Below are positions 16,374 through 25,751 of a DNA stretch of 64,000 nucleotides, in pieces; positions within the stretch are counted from its first letter, which is position 1, and each line of letters starts with the position of its first letter. The notes under the pieces are model-generated. The model searched no databases. It saw only the letters and a list, made by a program, of their open reading frames with translations, and had not been told where the DNA came from. Made by a program: the position numbers and the translations under genes. Origin of the DNA: CAZADS01 sp964483985 (GTDB lineage: Bacteria; Pseudomonadota; Alphaproteobacteria; Thalassobaculales; Thalassobaculaceae); NCBI GenBank assembly GCA_964483985.1, contig CAZADS010000105.1, positions 1-64,000 on the forward strand, written 5' to 3'.

Positions 16374-18182
16374 TTGATTCATAACAAATCAGAAGCGGTG
16401 CTTAAATCACCCATTAGTATTGATACACTACCAAGTTGGGATCTTTCCAGCCTTTACGCTAGTATTGATGATAAAGAGCTAACAAAAGATTTAAAAAATA
16501 TTAACCAAAAGGTCCAGCAGTTCAAAAAACAATTCCAAAACAAGGTCTCGAGTCTATCAGGGGCTGACATTGGTCGAGCGATAGCAGAGTTTGAAAACAT
16601 GGACGAGATGCTGGGAAAGATAATTTCTTTTGCACAATTAGTGTATTCAGAAGACATGACTTCCATAGCTAAAGGGCGATTTTATCAATCCATGCAAGAA
16701 GCCGTTACCGAGATTAGTAGCGAGCTGCTGTTTTTTACACTAGAAATAAATCGATTAACTGAAGCAAAACTTAGCGAGAAATTAACGTCGCCCGAATTAG
16801 ACCGCTATTCCCCTTGGTTACGGAATATTCGCTCGATGCGAGCACATCAATTATCAGATGATTTAGAGAAAATATTACATGAAAAAAATGTCGCTGGACG
16901 CAACGCTTGGATCAGACTGTTCGACGAGACTATAGCAGGGCTTAGATTTCCACTCGACGATGCACAATTAACAACTACGGAAGCGTTGGACAAGCTTTTC
17001 CACAATGACGGAAATATACGTCAAAAGGCAGCCAAATCAATTAGTACCATTTTAAATGACCATGTCAGACTTTTCACGTTAATCACTAACACTCTGGCTA
17101 AAGATAAAGAAGTGGAAGATAAGTGGCGAAAATTTTCCAAACCAGTATCTTTTAGAAATAAAATAAACCAAGTGGAAGATGACGTTGTCCAATCTCTCGT
17201 TGCATCTGTAACTGGACATTACGAGAAGTTGTCTCATCGCTATTATTCTTTAAAAGCCAAATGGTTTGGGACGCCTCATCTTTCCTTTTGGGACAGAAAT
17301 GCGCCCTTACCTGGCAATCAAGATAAAGTCATTGAATGGGAAGATGCTAAAACTATCGTGCTGGACGCTTATAATAGTTTCTCACCTCAATTGGCCAAAG
17401 TTGGAGAACAATTTTTCAAGGAAAATTGGATTGATGCGCAGGTTCGTCCTGGGAAAGCATCGGGCGCTTTTTCACACCCCACAGTGGCCAAGGCGCATCC
17501 TTATATTTTAATGAATTATCAGGGAAAACTTCGAGATGTAATGACGTTGGCTCATGAATTAGGGCATGGAATTCACCAAGTATTAGCGTCAGGGCAAGGT
17601 CACTTGATGTCAGAAACACCATTAACGCTAGCGGAAACCGCGTCAGTTTTTGGCGAGATGCTTACTTTTCAGTCTCTATTAGCTAACACCCATGACACAG
17701 CGCTGCGGCGTATGCTTTTAGCGTCTAAAATAGAAGATATGATTAACACTGTCATTAGGCAGATTTCGTTTCACGAATTTGAAACTTTAGTTCATCAAGA
17801 ACGTCGATTGGGAGAGTTGACCCCTGATGCGATAAGCGACATTTGGATAAAGGTGCAAACCGATAGCCTTGGTCCAGCTATTAAACTTGACGAGGAGTTT
17901 AGGGTTTTTTGGAGTTATATCCCTCATTTTATTCATTCACCATTTTATGTTTACGCATACGCTTTTGGAGATTGTCTGGTTAATTCACTTTATACAGTTT
18001 ATAGGAATAACGAGGTCGGTTTCTCGAAAAAATATATGAAAATGCTACAAGCAGGTGGAACACTCCAGCACAGCAAATTATTGGAGCCTTTTGGATTAGA
18101 TGCCGCTGATCCATCCTTTTGGGACAGGGGTCTTTCTATGATAGAAAAATTAATAGACGATTTAGAAGCAGACTCACTATAA
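16374..18182 (+). CDS. pepF: M3 family oligoendopeptidase F
   Basis: A cytosolic zinc metallopeptidase that degrades short peptides. The HExxH zinc site is in LAHELGHGIHQ (about residue 394). The third ligand glutamate lies in the downstream LAETASVFGEM, as in PepF/TIGR02290 proteins. 602 residues is the normal length, and the C-terminus contains HFIHSPFYVYAYAFG. The start is a TTG with AAGGG eight bases upstream; no closer ATG gives a full N-terminal domain. It is followed with no gap by an ABM-like gene and then an ABC1 kinase, probably one transcript. The pepF-ABC1 kinase pairing also occurs in other Alphaproteobacteria, as far as I recall. Confidence 0.95.
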   Translation: MIHNKSEAVLKSPISIDTLPSWDLSSLYASIDDKELTKDLKNINQKVQQFKKQFQNKVSSLSGADIGRAIAEFENMDEMLGKIISFAQLVYSEDMTSIAKGRFYQSMQEAVTEISSELLFFTLEINRLTEAKLSEKLTSPELDRYSPWLRNIRSMRAHQLSDDLEKILHEKNVAGRNAWIRLFDETIAGLRFPLDDAQLTTTEALDKLFHNDGNIRQKAAKSISTILNDHVRLFTLITNTLAKDKEVEDKWRKFSKPVSFRNKINQVEDDVVQSLVASVTGHYEKLSHRYYSLKAKWFGTPHLSFWDRNAPLPGNQDKVIEWEDAKTIVLDAYNSFSPQLAKVGEQFFKENWIDAQVRPGKASGAFSHPTVAKAHPYILMNYQGKLRDVMTLAHELGHGIHQVLASGQGHLMSETPLTLAETASVFGEMLTFQSLLANTHDTALRRMLLASKIEDMINTVIRQISFHEFETLVHQERRLGELTPDAISDIWIKVQTDSLGPAIKLDEEFRVFWSYIPHFIHSPFYVYAYAFGDCLVNSLYTVYRNNEVGFSKKYMKMLQAGGTLQHSKLLEPFGLDAADPSFWDRGLSMIEKLIDDLEADSL

Positions 18183-18545
18183 ATGATGGATCGGATAAAC
18201 TCACCTACGGAAAAAACAATGCATGTTGTCATTTTTGAAGTCGAGCCCCAAAACAACAAGAAAGCAACTTATTTAAATATTGCTCAGCAGTTGCTTGTCG
18301 ACTTGGAGAAAATTGAAGGTTTTATATCTGTAGAACGTTTTGAAAGTTTAACTAATCCCGGAAAATTATTATCACTTTCGACATGGCAGGACGAGGCTTC
18401 CATAGCGAGATGGCGGAACCAAGTATCCCACAAAAAAGCGCAAGAGGCAGGTCGTTTAGAATTATTTAGTCAATATCGTATTAGAGTCGCACACGTATTT
18501 AGAGATTATGATTTCAATCATTCTCCGTGGCAGCATGAAAAATAA
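18183..18545 (+). CDS. Antibiotic biosynthesis monooxygenase (ABM)-like small protein
   Basis: A protein of about 110-120 residues with a dimeric alpha-beta barrel pattern. MHVVIFEVEP forms the first strand, a helix (YLNIAQQLLVDLEKIEGF) and ISVERFESL follow, then LLSLSTWQDEASIARWR and a second helix. This matches ABM/EthD-like stress proteins; such domains degrade haem, oxidise quinones or have no known activity. The gene begins at an ATG touching the pepF stop, with a tandem ATG right after. A third start at 18219 lies directly before the domain. It is co-directional and adjacent to pepF and probably shares its mRNA. Confidence 0.78.
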   Translation: MMDRINSPTEKTMHVVIFEVEPQNNKKATYLNIAQQLLVDLEKIEGFISVERFESLTNPGKLLSLSTWQDEASIARWRNQVSHKKAQEAGRLELFSQYRIRVAHVFRDYDFNHSPWQHEK

Positions 18546-18604
18546 ATTTAAATTTCTGTTCTTCTACCCCTGTTATTCTTCCAAAGGTGCACCATTTTTT
18601 TATA

Positions 18605-19957
18605 ATGAATAATAAAGAAGAAAATTCCCTAACTGGCAGAATGCAGCGATATGCCAGGGTAACTGGCGCCGTTAGCGGATTGGCTATGAGAGTTGCCGGA
18701 CAAAAATACCTTGGCCTAGAACTGGGGAAAAACGAATTGCCGCATGAGTTGAAGTTGGCGTTAGGAAATTTAAAAGGCCCAGTAATGAAGGTCGCACAAA
18801 TTTTAGCTACAATCCCTGACGCTTTGCCAAAGGAATATGCACAAGAATTGCGTCAGCTGCAGTCTAATGCGCCCAGTATGGGACGGCTGTTTGTTAGAAG
18901 ACGCATGACGACCGAACTTGGACCCAACTGGCTAAACCTTTTTGACCATTTTGATTTGGAAGCTGCAGCTGCTGCATCCATGGGTCAGGTTCACCGAGCT
19001 AGAAATAAAAAAGGCGAGACCTTAGCATGTAAGCTCCAATATCCAGACATGCAATCAGTGGTTGAGGCCGATTTAAAGCAACTGAAGCTAGCTATGTCTA
19101 TTTACGAAAGATATGATAAGGCGATAAACGCCACTGAAATTTTTAAAGAATTATCCACGCGCATTAGAGAAGAATTAGATTATAACCGCGAGGGTCGCAA
19201 TATGGCTCTCTACCGGTTAATGTTGAAGGAAGATCCAAACATTCACATACCTTGTATGATAGAAAAGCTATCCACTGATCGCCTTCTAACCATGACCTGG
19301 TTAGAAGGAAAGTCCTTACTCAATTTCATAGCGAGTGAGGATGATATTAATATACGGAATCAAATAGCACATAATATGTTTCGCGCCTGGTATGTGCCAT
19401 TTTATTTGTATGGAGTGATCCATGGAGATCCTCATTTAGGCAACTATTCTATCCGCCCTAACGGTGACATTAATTTACTCGATTTTGGCTGCATACGAAT
19501 ATTTCCATCCACCTTTGTAAAGGGAGTGATCGACCTATATTGGGGATTAAGAGAAAACAACGAAGATTTAGCGGTCGCGGCCTACAAAACTTGGGGGTTC
19601 GAAAACCTAGATCGAGCCACAATAGAAGTGCTCAATCATTGGGCCCGATTTATTTATTCCCCTCTAATGGATGATTGCGAACGTGAGATAGAAGAAACTA
19701 ATAGCGGAGTTTATGGCCGCGAAGTCGCAGAAAAAGTCCACCGAGAGTTACGCCGCTTAAACGGAGTCAAACCACCGCGTGAATTTGTTTTGATGGACCG
19801 TGCGGCAATTGGATTAGGCTCGGTATTTTTACATTTGAAGGCGAAAGTGAACTGGTATCAATTATTTCAAGAGCTTATTCTGGATTTTGACTCAGAAATA
19901 ATCGCTAATCGGCAAAGTGCCGCGATAAAAAAAGCTCGGGTTCCCGATTTCGAATGA
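18605..19957 (+). CDS. ABC1/UbiB (AarF) family atypical kinase
   Basis: A soluble member of the ABC1 atypical kinase family. It shows the family's signature insert LKGPVMKVAQILATIPDALP (the KxGQ-like motif reads KVAQ). The alanine-rich nucleotide loop reads AAAAASMGQVHRA, the lysine is in LACKLQYPD, the ExD motif is near ELDYNREG, and the catalytic and metal motifs are HGDPHLGNY and LLDFGCIR. There is no C-terminal membrane helix pair, so it may be one of the non-UbiB paralogues. ABC1 proteins support ubiquinone biosynthesis by ATPase activity; this gene's own role is inferred only. An in-frame GTG at 18587 is an alternative start. Confidence 0.9.
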   Translation: MNNKEENSLTGRMQRYARVTGAVSGLAMRVAGQKYLGLELGKNELPHELKLALGNLKGPVMKVAQILATIPDALPKEYAQELRQLQSNAPSMGRLFVRRRMTTELGPNWLNLFDHFDLEAAAAASMGQVHRARNKKGETLACKLQYPDMQSVVEADLKQLKLAMSIYERYDKAINATEIFKELSTRIREELDYNREGRNMALYRLMLKEDPNIHIPCMIEKLSTDRLLTMTWLEGKSLLNFIASEDDINIRNQIAHNMFRAWYVPFYLYGVIHGDPHLGNYSIRPNGDINLLDFGCIRIFPSTFVKGVIDLYWGLRENNEDLAVAAYKTWGFENLDRATIEVLNHWARFIYSPLMDDCEREIEETNSGVYGREVAEKVHRELRRLNGVKPPREFVLMDRAAIGLGSVFLHLKAKVNWYQLFQELILDFDSEIIANRQSAAIKKARVPDFE

Positions 19958-20015
19958 GTTTTTTCAAGGTCTAAAACTATTCCAATAAACAAGTTTAAAA
20001 GGATACTCCGAACGC

Positions 20016-22325
20016 TTAGCCACACTTTGAATAACCACACGAGATACAAAGATCACATCCTTCCTGGCGTAAAAAATTTTCCTCTCTACATTTTGGACAG
20101 ATGCCAAGGCCAACCGTAAACTGATTATGCATGCTCGGTTTTTTGCCTACTTTTTCTTCAAATGTTTCGGAATTTTTTAGAAAACCAATACTAATCAAAT
20201 GTTCTTCTATCACCCTACCAATGGCTGCCAACAAAGAAGGCACATAACGTTTTTTCATCCATGCCCCCCCCCGTGGATCAAAAACAGCCTTTAGCTCTTC
20301 AGCCACAAAAGAAACGTCGCCCCCTCGCCGAAATACAGCGCTTATCATTCTAGTTAATGCTACTGTCCAGGCGAAGTGCTCCATATTTTTAGAGTTTATA
20401 AATATTTCAAAAGGACGCCGTTTGCCGTTTTGGATAATATCATTCAACGTTATATATATGGCATGGTCGCTCTCGGGCCATTTGATTTTATAGGTTTTTC
20501 CGTCAAGATTGGAAGGCCGGTCTATCGGTGTCGTCATCTGGACGATATTTGCATCAACTCGACCTGTCACTAGATCATTAGGACCCGCGCTTTCATTTAA
20601 TTCAAATGTTTGCGAAGCACTGCCTGCTTCTTCTCCCAAGGATAACACTGCTCCCGTTATATCGTTGGGCCGAAAAGTTGTGCACCCTTTACAACCTGAA
20701 TCGTATGCCAATTCATAAATATCTTTAAATTTTTCGAACGAAATATCTTTGGGGCAATTTATAGTTTTTGAAATAGAACTATCCACATATTTTTGCACAG
20801 CAGCCTGCATTAAAACATGATCTTGTGGAGTAAGAGTTTGTGCATTCACGAATGCGGGTGGTAATTCCGCCTTATTACCTTGCAATTTTCGGAACAATTG
20901 ATAAGCATAATCCTCAACTGCTTCTGTCCTCTTAACTCCACTCGGACTCAATACCGTTCGATTATATTTAAATGCGAAAACAGGTTCCAAGCCCGAAGAT
21001 ATATTGTTAGCAAGCAGTGAAATCGTTCCTGTTGGAGCAACGGAAGTTAGAAGAGAATTACGTATTCCGTATTTAGCGATGCCATCCCTTATGTCGTAGG
21101 GTAATTCGCTAATACATTCTCCACTCAAATACTGTGTTTCCAGAAAAGCTGGAAACGATCCTTTTTCTCGTGCTAACTTCACTGAAGCCCTATACGCAGT
21201 GTTCCGAAGAGCGTTCATCCAGAGTTCTGTTAGCCGGACCGCGTCTTTTGAGCCATATCGGGCCCCACACATTATCAGCGCATCTCCCAACCCCGTCACT
21301 CCAAGACCAATTCTCCGCTTCCTTTTTGCTTCTTCTTCTTGTTCCGCCAGTGGAAAATTTGAAACGTCTATAGCATTGTCCATCATCCTAACCGCCACGG
21401 GGACCAATGCTTCAAGTGCAGTCAAATCTAATTCGGCTTCCACTTGAAAAGGGTGTTTTATAAATCGAGTAAGATTTAATGAGCCCAAAAGGCAAGCCCC
21501 GTATGGGGGAAGCGGTTGTTCACCGCATGGATTAGTCGCTGAAATTTTTTCACAGTAAGCTAGGTTATTACGCCGGTTTATCCGATCAATAAAAATCACT
21601 CCCGGTTCTGCAAATTGATAAGTAGATTTCATCATTCGATTCCAAAGATCACGGGCTCGAACTGTCTTATATACTCTCTTATCAAAAACCAGTTCCCAGG
21701 ACTTATCAGCACTAATCGCCTTCATAAAAGCATCGGTCACAAGGACGGAAAGATTGAACATCCTTAGGCGTTTAGCGTTGCTCTTGGCCTCTATGAATTC
21801 TTCTATGTCTGGGTGGTCACAACGGAGCGTTGCCATCATTGCCCCTCGTCGGGTTCCAGCACTCATAATTGTGCGACACATTGCGTCCCAGACATCCATA
21901 AACGATAATGGCCCCGACGCATCGGCACCAACACCATGGACCAGAGCTCCTTTAGGTCGAAGAGTCGAAAAATCGTACCCTATTCCACCACCTTGCTGCA
22001 TAGTTAAAGCAGCTTCCCTTAAAGCACTAAAAATACCAGACATATCATCGGGAATTGTGCCCATAACGTAACAATTAAAGAGTGTTACATTTCGACCACT
22101 ACCAGCCCCTGCTATGATTCTACCACCCGGCAAAAATTTAAAATCCTGCAAAGCATCCAAAAACACTTTATGATAAAAATCGGAGGACATTTCCATCTGG
22201 GAAAGAGCTCGAGCCACGCGATCCCATGTTTCAACCAATGTATGGTCCTTTGGTCTTCCGTATGAATCCTTTAGACGGTATTTTTGATCCCATATTTGCG
22301 AGGATATAGAGGAAATCGATTTCAT
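20016..22325 (-). CDS. nrdJ: Adenosylcobalamin-dependent (class II) ribonucleotide reductase
   Basis: Reduces ribonucleotides to deoxyribonucleotides with a B12-generated thiyl radical and no oxygen requirement. Counted from the upstream GTG (22334), the radical cysteine is C270 in NPCGEQ with E272, the redox pair is C88 (FNCYV) and C281 (YGACLLGS), and the phosphate loop is SVAPTGTISLLANN. The C-terminus carries a CPKC...CDLC...C cysteine cluster. About 770 residues suits the short alphaproteobacterial NrdJ. An ATG at 22325 or the GTG three codons earlier can start it. A TGTTG/CAACA inverted repeat (22340-22353) lies just upstream. It depends on adenosylcobalamin, and the PduO adenosyltransferase of this window could supply it. 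Confidence 0.96.
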   Translation of the reverse strand: MKSISSISSQIWDQKYRLKDSYGRPKDHTLVETWDRVARALSQMEMSSDFYHKVFLDALQDFKFLPGGRIIAGAGSGRNVTLFNCYVMGTIPDDMSGIFSALREAALTMQQGGGIGYDFSTLRPKGALVHGVGADASGPLSFMDVWDAMCRTIMSAGTRRGAMMATLRCDHPDIEEFIEAKSNAKRLRMFNLSVLVTDAFMKAISADKSWELVFDKRVYKTVRARDLWNRMMKSTYQFAEPGVIFIDRINRRNNLAYCEKISATNPCGEQPLPPYGACLLGSLNLTRFIKHPFQVEAELDLTALEALVPVAVRMMDNAIDVSNFPLAEQEEEAKRKRRIGLGVTGLGDALIMCGARYGSKDAVRLTELWMNALRNTAYRASVKLAREKGSFPAFLETQYLSGECISELPYDIRDGIAKYGIRNSLLTSVAPTGTISLLANNISSGLEPVFAFKYNRTVLSPSGVKRTEAVEDYAYQLFRKLQGNKAELPPAFVNAQTLTPQDHVLMQAAVQKYVDSSISKTINCPKDISFEKFKDIYELAYDSGCKGCTTFRPNDITGAVLSLGEEAGSASQTFELNESAGPNDLVTGRVDANIVQMTTPIDRPSNLDGKTYKIKWPESDHAIYITLNDIIQNGKRRPFEIFINSKNMEHFAWTVALTRMISAVFRRGGDVSFVAEELKAVFDPRGGAWMKKRYVPSLLAAIGRVIEEHLISIGFLKNSETFEEKVGKKPSMHNQFTVGLGICPKCREENFLRQEGCDLCISCGYSKCG

Positions 22326-22404
22326 TACTTCCACAATACTGTTGGATACAACATCATGTTAAATTATTTAATAGCAATTTCCGGATCAAGTGGAATTTAG
22401 TAAG

Positions 22405-23055
22405 TCACATAGTTGCGGGGATAGAAAACAGGGCGTTAAGACCGGCTAAAATAAGTTTTTGGTATTCGAACCACAATAATTGCACAGACCCCGGCCAAGA
22501 CCACCAATGATCTAACATAACAGCCCGAGCGATAACGGGATGCGGGATGATTGAAGTTTCCGGCAATTCCAAACTCAATTCAAGTTGGCTGCGAGCCATG
22601 TGATAATTACTTGTAACTAGCACTAGGGAAGTTATGCCTTTAGCTTTAACCCACTTTGCTGTTTCAATTGCGTTCCCTCGAGTATCTTTTGCCGAAAATC
22701 CTAGTTCCACACAACAAGCCAATAAATCTCCAGAAAGCAACATGGCTTCCTTTAAAGACGATGTTGGAATTTCTTGGAGATCCACATCCGTATTTACGCC
22801 GGAAACAAATAATTGTTTAGCCTTACCTCGCAAAAGAAGTTCAAAACCAGTTGTAAGGCGTTTGGTTCCTCCTGTCAGTACAACTATTGCATCAGTCTCA
22901 ACGATATTGTTAGGAGTAATACGGGGGATAGATTCAATATACCTCAAAAATCCCAAACACCAAACCAAAACGGAAAGTACTAGGATGCAAATCGAAATTC
23001 TAAAACAAGTACGAGCCAGGCGAAACCTATTAAGGAGATCTGAACCAATCACCAT
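22405..23055 (-). CDS. YdcF family membrane-anchored protein (DUF218)
   Basis: A 216-residue protein with one N-terminal membrane helix (about residues 17-40, CFRISICILVLSVLVWCLGF) and a periplasmic DUF218 domain: DAIVVLTGGTKRLTTGFELL, LFVSGVN, RGNAIETAKW and LVTSNYHMARS. Family members bind S-adenosylmethionine in E. coli YdcF or act in envelope polysaccharide metabolism (SanA, ElyC); no activity is certain here. The gene begins six bases after the ftsX stop and is co-transcribed with ftsEX, the usual alphaproteobacterial arrangement. The plsC that often follows is absent, and nrdJ comes next, ending the cluster. Confidence 0.88.
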   Translation of the reverse strand: MVIGSDLLNRFRLARTCFRISICILVLSVLVWCLGFLRYIESIPRITPNNIVETDAIVVLTGGTKRLTTGFELLLRGKAKQLFVSGVNTDVDLQEIPTSSLKEAMLLSGDLLACCVELGFSAKDTRGNAIETAKWVKAKGITSLVLVTSNYHMARSQLELSLELPETSIIPHPVIARAVMLDHWWSWPGSVQLLWFEYQKLILAGLNALFSIPATM

Positions 23056-23061
23056 GATATA

Positions 23062-23976
23062 CTACGTCAAGCGCTTAATTATAATCAGAGAAAATATTCT
23101 CGCCGCAACGATACTTGCTAGTCCAAAAATGATAGGCACCGAACAAATAATTGACCAATCAACAACACTAAAATAACTTCGATTTACAAACTCCATATCT
23201 ATAGTATTGAGATGATTAAAAGAACTTTTAATCAAAACAACCATTGCCAAAATAGAGCCTACTGCACTAATACCACCTAAAATACAGCCGAGCATGGCCG
23301 ACTTCATAATATATTTTTGAAATCGAACAGCGATAAAGGAGTCTCCAGCTCCCATTAAACTGAGTAATTGAAGGATATCTATGTTAACCGATAATCCCGA
23401 TATTACAGTAAAAAAGATAGATAATAACGATATAATACCCACTAAACTGAAAACCGCCCAAGCCACAATTTGAACCACCAAAGTAATACTTTTTACTTTG
23501 CCGATGGTAAGGCCGTGATCCTCTGCAATAGTTCCTGGAACGGCTTGAGCTAATCTCGATCGTAGATCTTTTAAATTAATTCTATCTAATGATAGAAAAT
23601 GCACATCAATCATAGCTGGTAGGGGTATATTTTTAATCAAATCGCTTCCCAACCATGGATAAAGCAAATTCAGTATCTTTTTCTCATCAAAGGCAGTAAT
23701 TTGTTGGGCGCCAGGAGTAACTCTCAATAATTGAACTATTCGTTCCAAATTCGTCACATCACTTTGAGCGTTGACTGATTTGGTTGGATCAGGAATTTGC
23801 ACAGTCAAGATTCGTTTTAATGACTGTGACCACATTTCTGCCATAGAGTGGGCAAATAACGCACCAGCGCATGAGATAACAGCTAAATAAATCATAGATC
23901 CCATTATCCAACCCAAAAACAAGGATGAACTACCTTTAGTTAGTGCTATTTTGCGTTTGGAATTCTGGAAAAACAT
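23062..23976 (-). CDS. ftsX: Cell division protein FtsX (ABC transporter permease)
   Basis: The integral-membrane half of the FtsEX complex, which couples cytosolic ATP hydrolysis by FtsE to activation of periplasmic murein hydrolases at the septum. 304 residues. A first membrane helix (about residues 15-40, SLFLGWIMGSMIYLAVISCAG) is followed by a periplasmic domain of roughly 130 residues, then three more helices (VAWAVFSLVGIISLLSIFFTV, a GCILGGISAVGSILAMVVLI segment and SIICSVPIIFGLASIVAARI). The four-helix layout with LLSLMGAGDSFIAVRFQ between helices matches FtsX. It lies 48 bases after ftsE on the same strand. Confidence 0.93.
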   Translation of the reverse strand: MFFQNSKRKIALTKGSSSLFLGWIMGSMIYLAVISCAGALFAHSMAEMWSQSLKRILTVQIPDPTKSVNAQSDVTNLERIVQLLRVTPGAQQITAFDEKKILNLLYPWLGSDLIKNIPLPAMIDVHFLSLDRINLKDLRSRLAQAVPGTIAEDHGLTIGKVKSITLVVQIVAWAVFSLVGIISLLSIFFTVISGLSVNIDILQLLSLMGAGDSFIAVRFQKYIMKSAMLGCILGGISAVGSILAMVVLIKSSFNHLNTIDMEFVNRSYFSVVDWSIICSVPIIFGLASIVAARIFSLIIIKRLT

Positions 23977-24024
23977 TTAGTGCTTGAACGTCCATATTGG
24001 TGAATGTTTTTGATGGTTCAGAGT

Positions 24025-24699
24025 TTAAACTCCAGACCTAGTTGAACCAGTGTACGCCCTCCCATTTTCTATATGAATTTTTGGATAAGAAAATTTAGAA
24101 ACCAGAGAATCGTTGTGAGTTGCGACAATTACCGTTGTCCCAGAACGATATAATTCCTCGAAAAGATAGAGCAATCGGAAAGCAATATTATCATCAACAT
24201 TTCCCGTTGGCTCATCGGCAAGCAATAAAGTTGGACGTGCTATTACCGCTCTAGCAATTGCAACTCGCTGTTGCTCTCCTCCAGAAAGTGCGTGCGGCAA
24301 CAAATCGAGTGTGTTCTCTAGTCCAACCCATTCCAGTAATTCTGGAACATGCCGGCGAATGACACTCTCTTTTGTCCCAATAATCCGCAAGGGGAGAGCC
24401 ACGTTCTCCCTAACACTTAAATAGGGAATAAGGCGAAAATCCTGAAAAACAATACCAATATGACGACGCACATTAGATATGTTTCGTCTAGATATCGTGG
24501 TAGTAGACTGTCCAAAAACCGTCACAGTTCCTTTTGTAGGGACTAAAGAAACATATATGAGTTTCAGTAACGACGACTTTCCTGCTCCGCTTTCCCCGGT
24601 TAGAAAGTGAAAAGTCTTCGACGGCAAATCAAAAGTCAAATCGGTTAGCACTAGTTGCCCTGGGTCGTATGCCAATTGAACGTTTTGAAACCGCAGCAC
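24025..24699 (-). CDS. ftsE: Cell division ATP-binding protein FtsE
   Basis: The ABC ATPase of the FtsEX complex. 224 residues with Walker A GESGAGKSS at 35-43, the Q-loop in IGIVFQDFRLIPYLSVREN, signature LSGGEQQRVAIARA, Walker B LLLADEPTGNVD and the switch histidine in VIVATHND. The IPYLSVREN sequence and direct pairing with ftsX support FtsE rather than a LolD-type ATPase. It is the first gene of ftsE-ftsX-ydcF and is divergent from a zinc-ribbon membrane protein across about 240 bases of AT-rich sequence in which I could not assign a convincing promoter. Confidence 0.95.
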   Translation of the reverse strand: MLRFQNVQLAYDPGQLVLTDLTFDLPSKTFHFLTGESGAGKSSLLKLIYVSLVPTKGTVTVFGQSTTTISRRNISNVRRHIGIVFQDFRLIPYLSVRENVALPLRIIGTKESVIRRHVPELLEWVGLENTLDLLPHALSGGEQQRVAIARAVIARPTLLLADEPTGNVDDNIAFRLLYLFEELYRSGTTVIVATHNDSLVSKFSYPKIHIENGRAYTGSTRSGV

Positions 24700-24936
24700 G
24701 TTTCTTTAACCTTTCGAAAATCAAGCAACAATTAAAATAAGTATCTCTCTGTTTTTCCTTTTTAAACTACGCGCCCCTTTAATTCTCCATTTTTAATTGA
24801 TTTTTCCGTCTTTAATCACCCTAGTCCATTGATATTCACACAAACCATTCCTTTTACTTTTAATAAAAAGCATTTAGTAATGATCATAGCTTTGATTTGG
24901 TTATATTAAAAAACTAAAATCACGAAGGCATAAGAA

Positions 24937-25740
24937 ATGCGAATTATCTGTCCAGAGTGTAATGCTGGCTTTAATGTTCCGGAAATCGCCATTAAGGAGG
25001 CTGGCAGAAAACTAAGATGCGGTAAGTGCAGACACGAATGGCATCAAATGCCATTAACAAAACAAGCAGAGTTAAAAATGGAAGCAGCCCCGTCAGCAGA
25101 CGATTCCATAAAGGAGAATGCTGATATTCTGGGACACGATCAAAATTCTAAAACAGAGCTAGCTTATTCAGATCTTTCAAAATCCGAAGAAATGTCGACG
25201 GCGGAACAACTCGATCAAAATCCAGAAAATCCGATCCCCATTCCAAGCATAGAAAACATTAGAACCCAAATTTCACGACCAAAATCAAAAGGACCAATCC
25301 TTTTATATGTGTTACTTAGTCTTACACTCATTTTGCCAACTGCAATAATAATAAGTAGATCAACTGTAATAGATTTTTTTCCTGAAACATCTTTGTTGTT
25401 TGATTCCATTGGACTCCACGTACCGGTTTCCGGGGAATCCCTTACTATTAAGAATTTAGGGGTTTGGCGAAAAATTGATGGAAATATGGAGTTTATGCTT
25501 ATTAAAGGGGAACTTTTTAATGATTCTCAATTTATACAACCCATCCCAATTATTATTAGTAATATAGAGGATGCTTCCGGTCGTATTTTAGACACAACAC
25601 CTTTTTTGACAGACGAAAATACTCTACTTCCCGGAGATGTCTTACCATTTGAGTATCAAATTCCTCAACCCAATCCAAAAGCTGAGCGAGTTACAGTTAC
25701 TTTTTCCGATCAGAGCCGAAATTCAAGCTTTGGCTACTAG
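24937..25740 (+). CDS. MJ0042 zinc-ribbon, single-pass membrane protein
   Basis: 267 residues. The N-terminus is a zinc ribbon with C-x2-C near the start (IICPECNAGFNVPE) and C-x2-C at about 31-34 (LRCGKCRHEWHQ), the MJ0042/PF13717 pattern. An acidic, low-complexity linker follows, then one membrane helix at about residues 124-145 (GPILLYVLLSLTLILPTAIII). The extracytoplasmic C-terminal domain has beta-rich DUF3426-like text (EFMLIKGELFNDSQF...IEDASGRIL). Such genes stand next to ftsE in many Alphaproteobacteria, but their function is not known. An AAGG ribosome site precedes the ATG. Confidence 0.85.
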   Translation: MRIICPECNAGFNVPEIAIKEAGRKLRCGKCRHEWHQMPLTKQAELKMEAAPSADDSIKENADILGHDQNSKTELAYSDLSKSEEMSTAEQLDQNPENPIPIPSIENIRTQISRPKSKGPILLYVLLSLTLILPTAIIISRSTVIDFFPETSLLFDSIGLHVPVSGESLTIKNLGVWRKIDGNMEFMLIKGELFNDSQFIQPIPIIISNIEDASGRILDTTPFLTDENTLLPGDVLPFEYQIPQPNPKAERVTVTFSDQSRNSSFGY

Positions 25741-25751
25741 ACTAGAAAGCA

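Noticed and set aside
16374..18182. Possibility that the TTG start of pepF marks a truncated gene
   Set aside because: Full family length of 602 residues and a good AAGGG ribosome site before the TTG show that the gene is complete.
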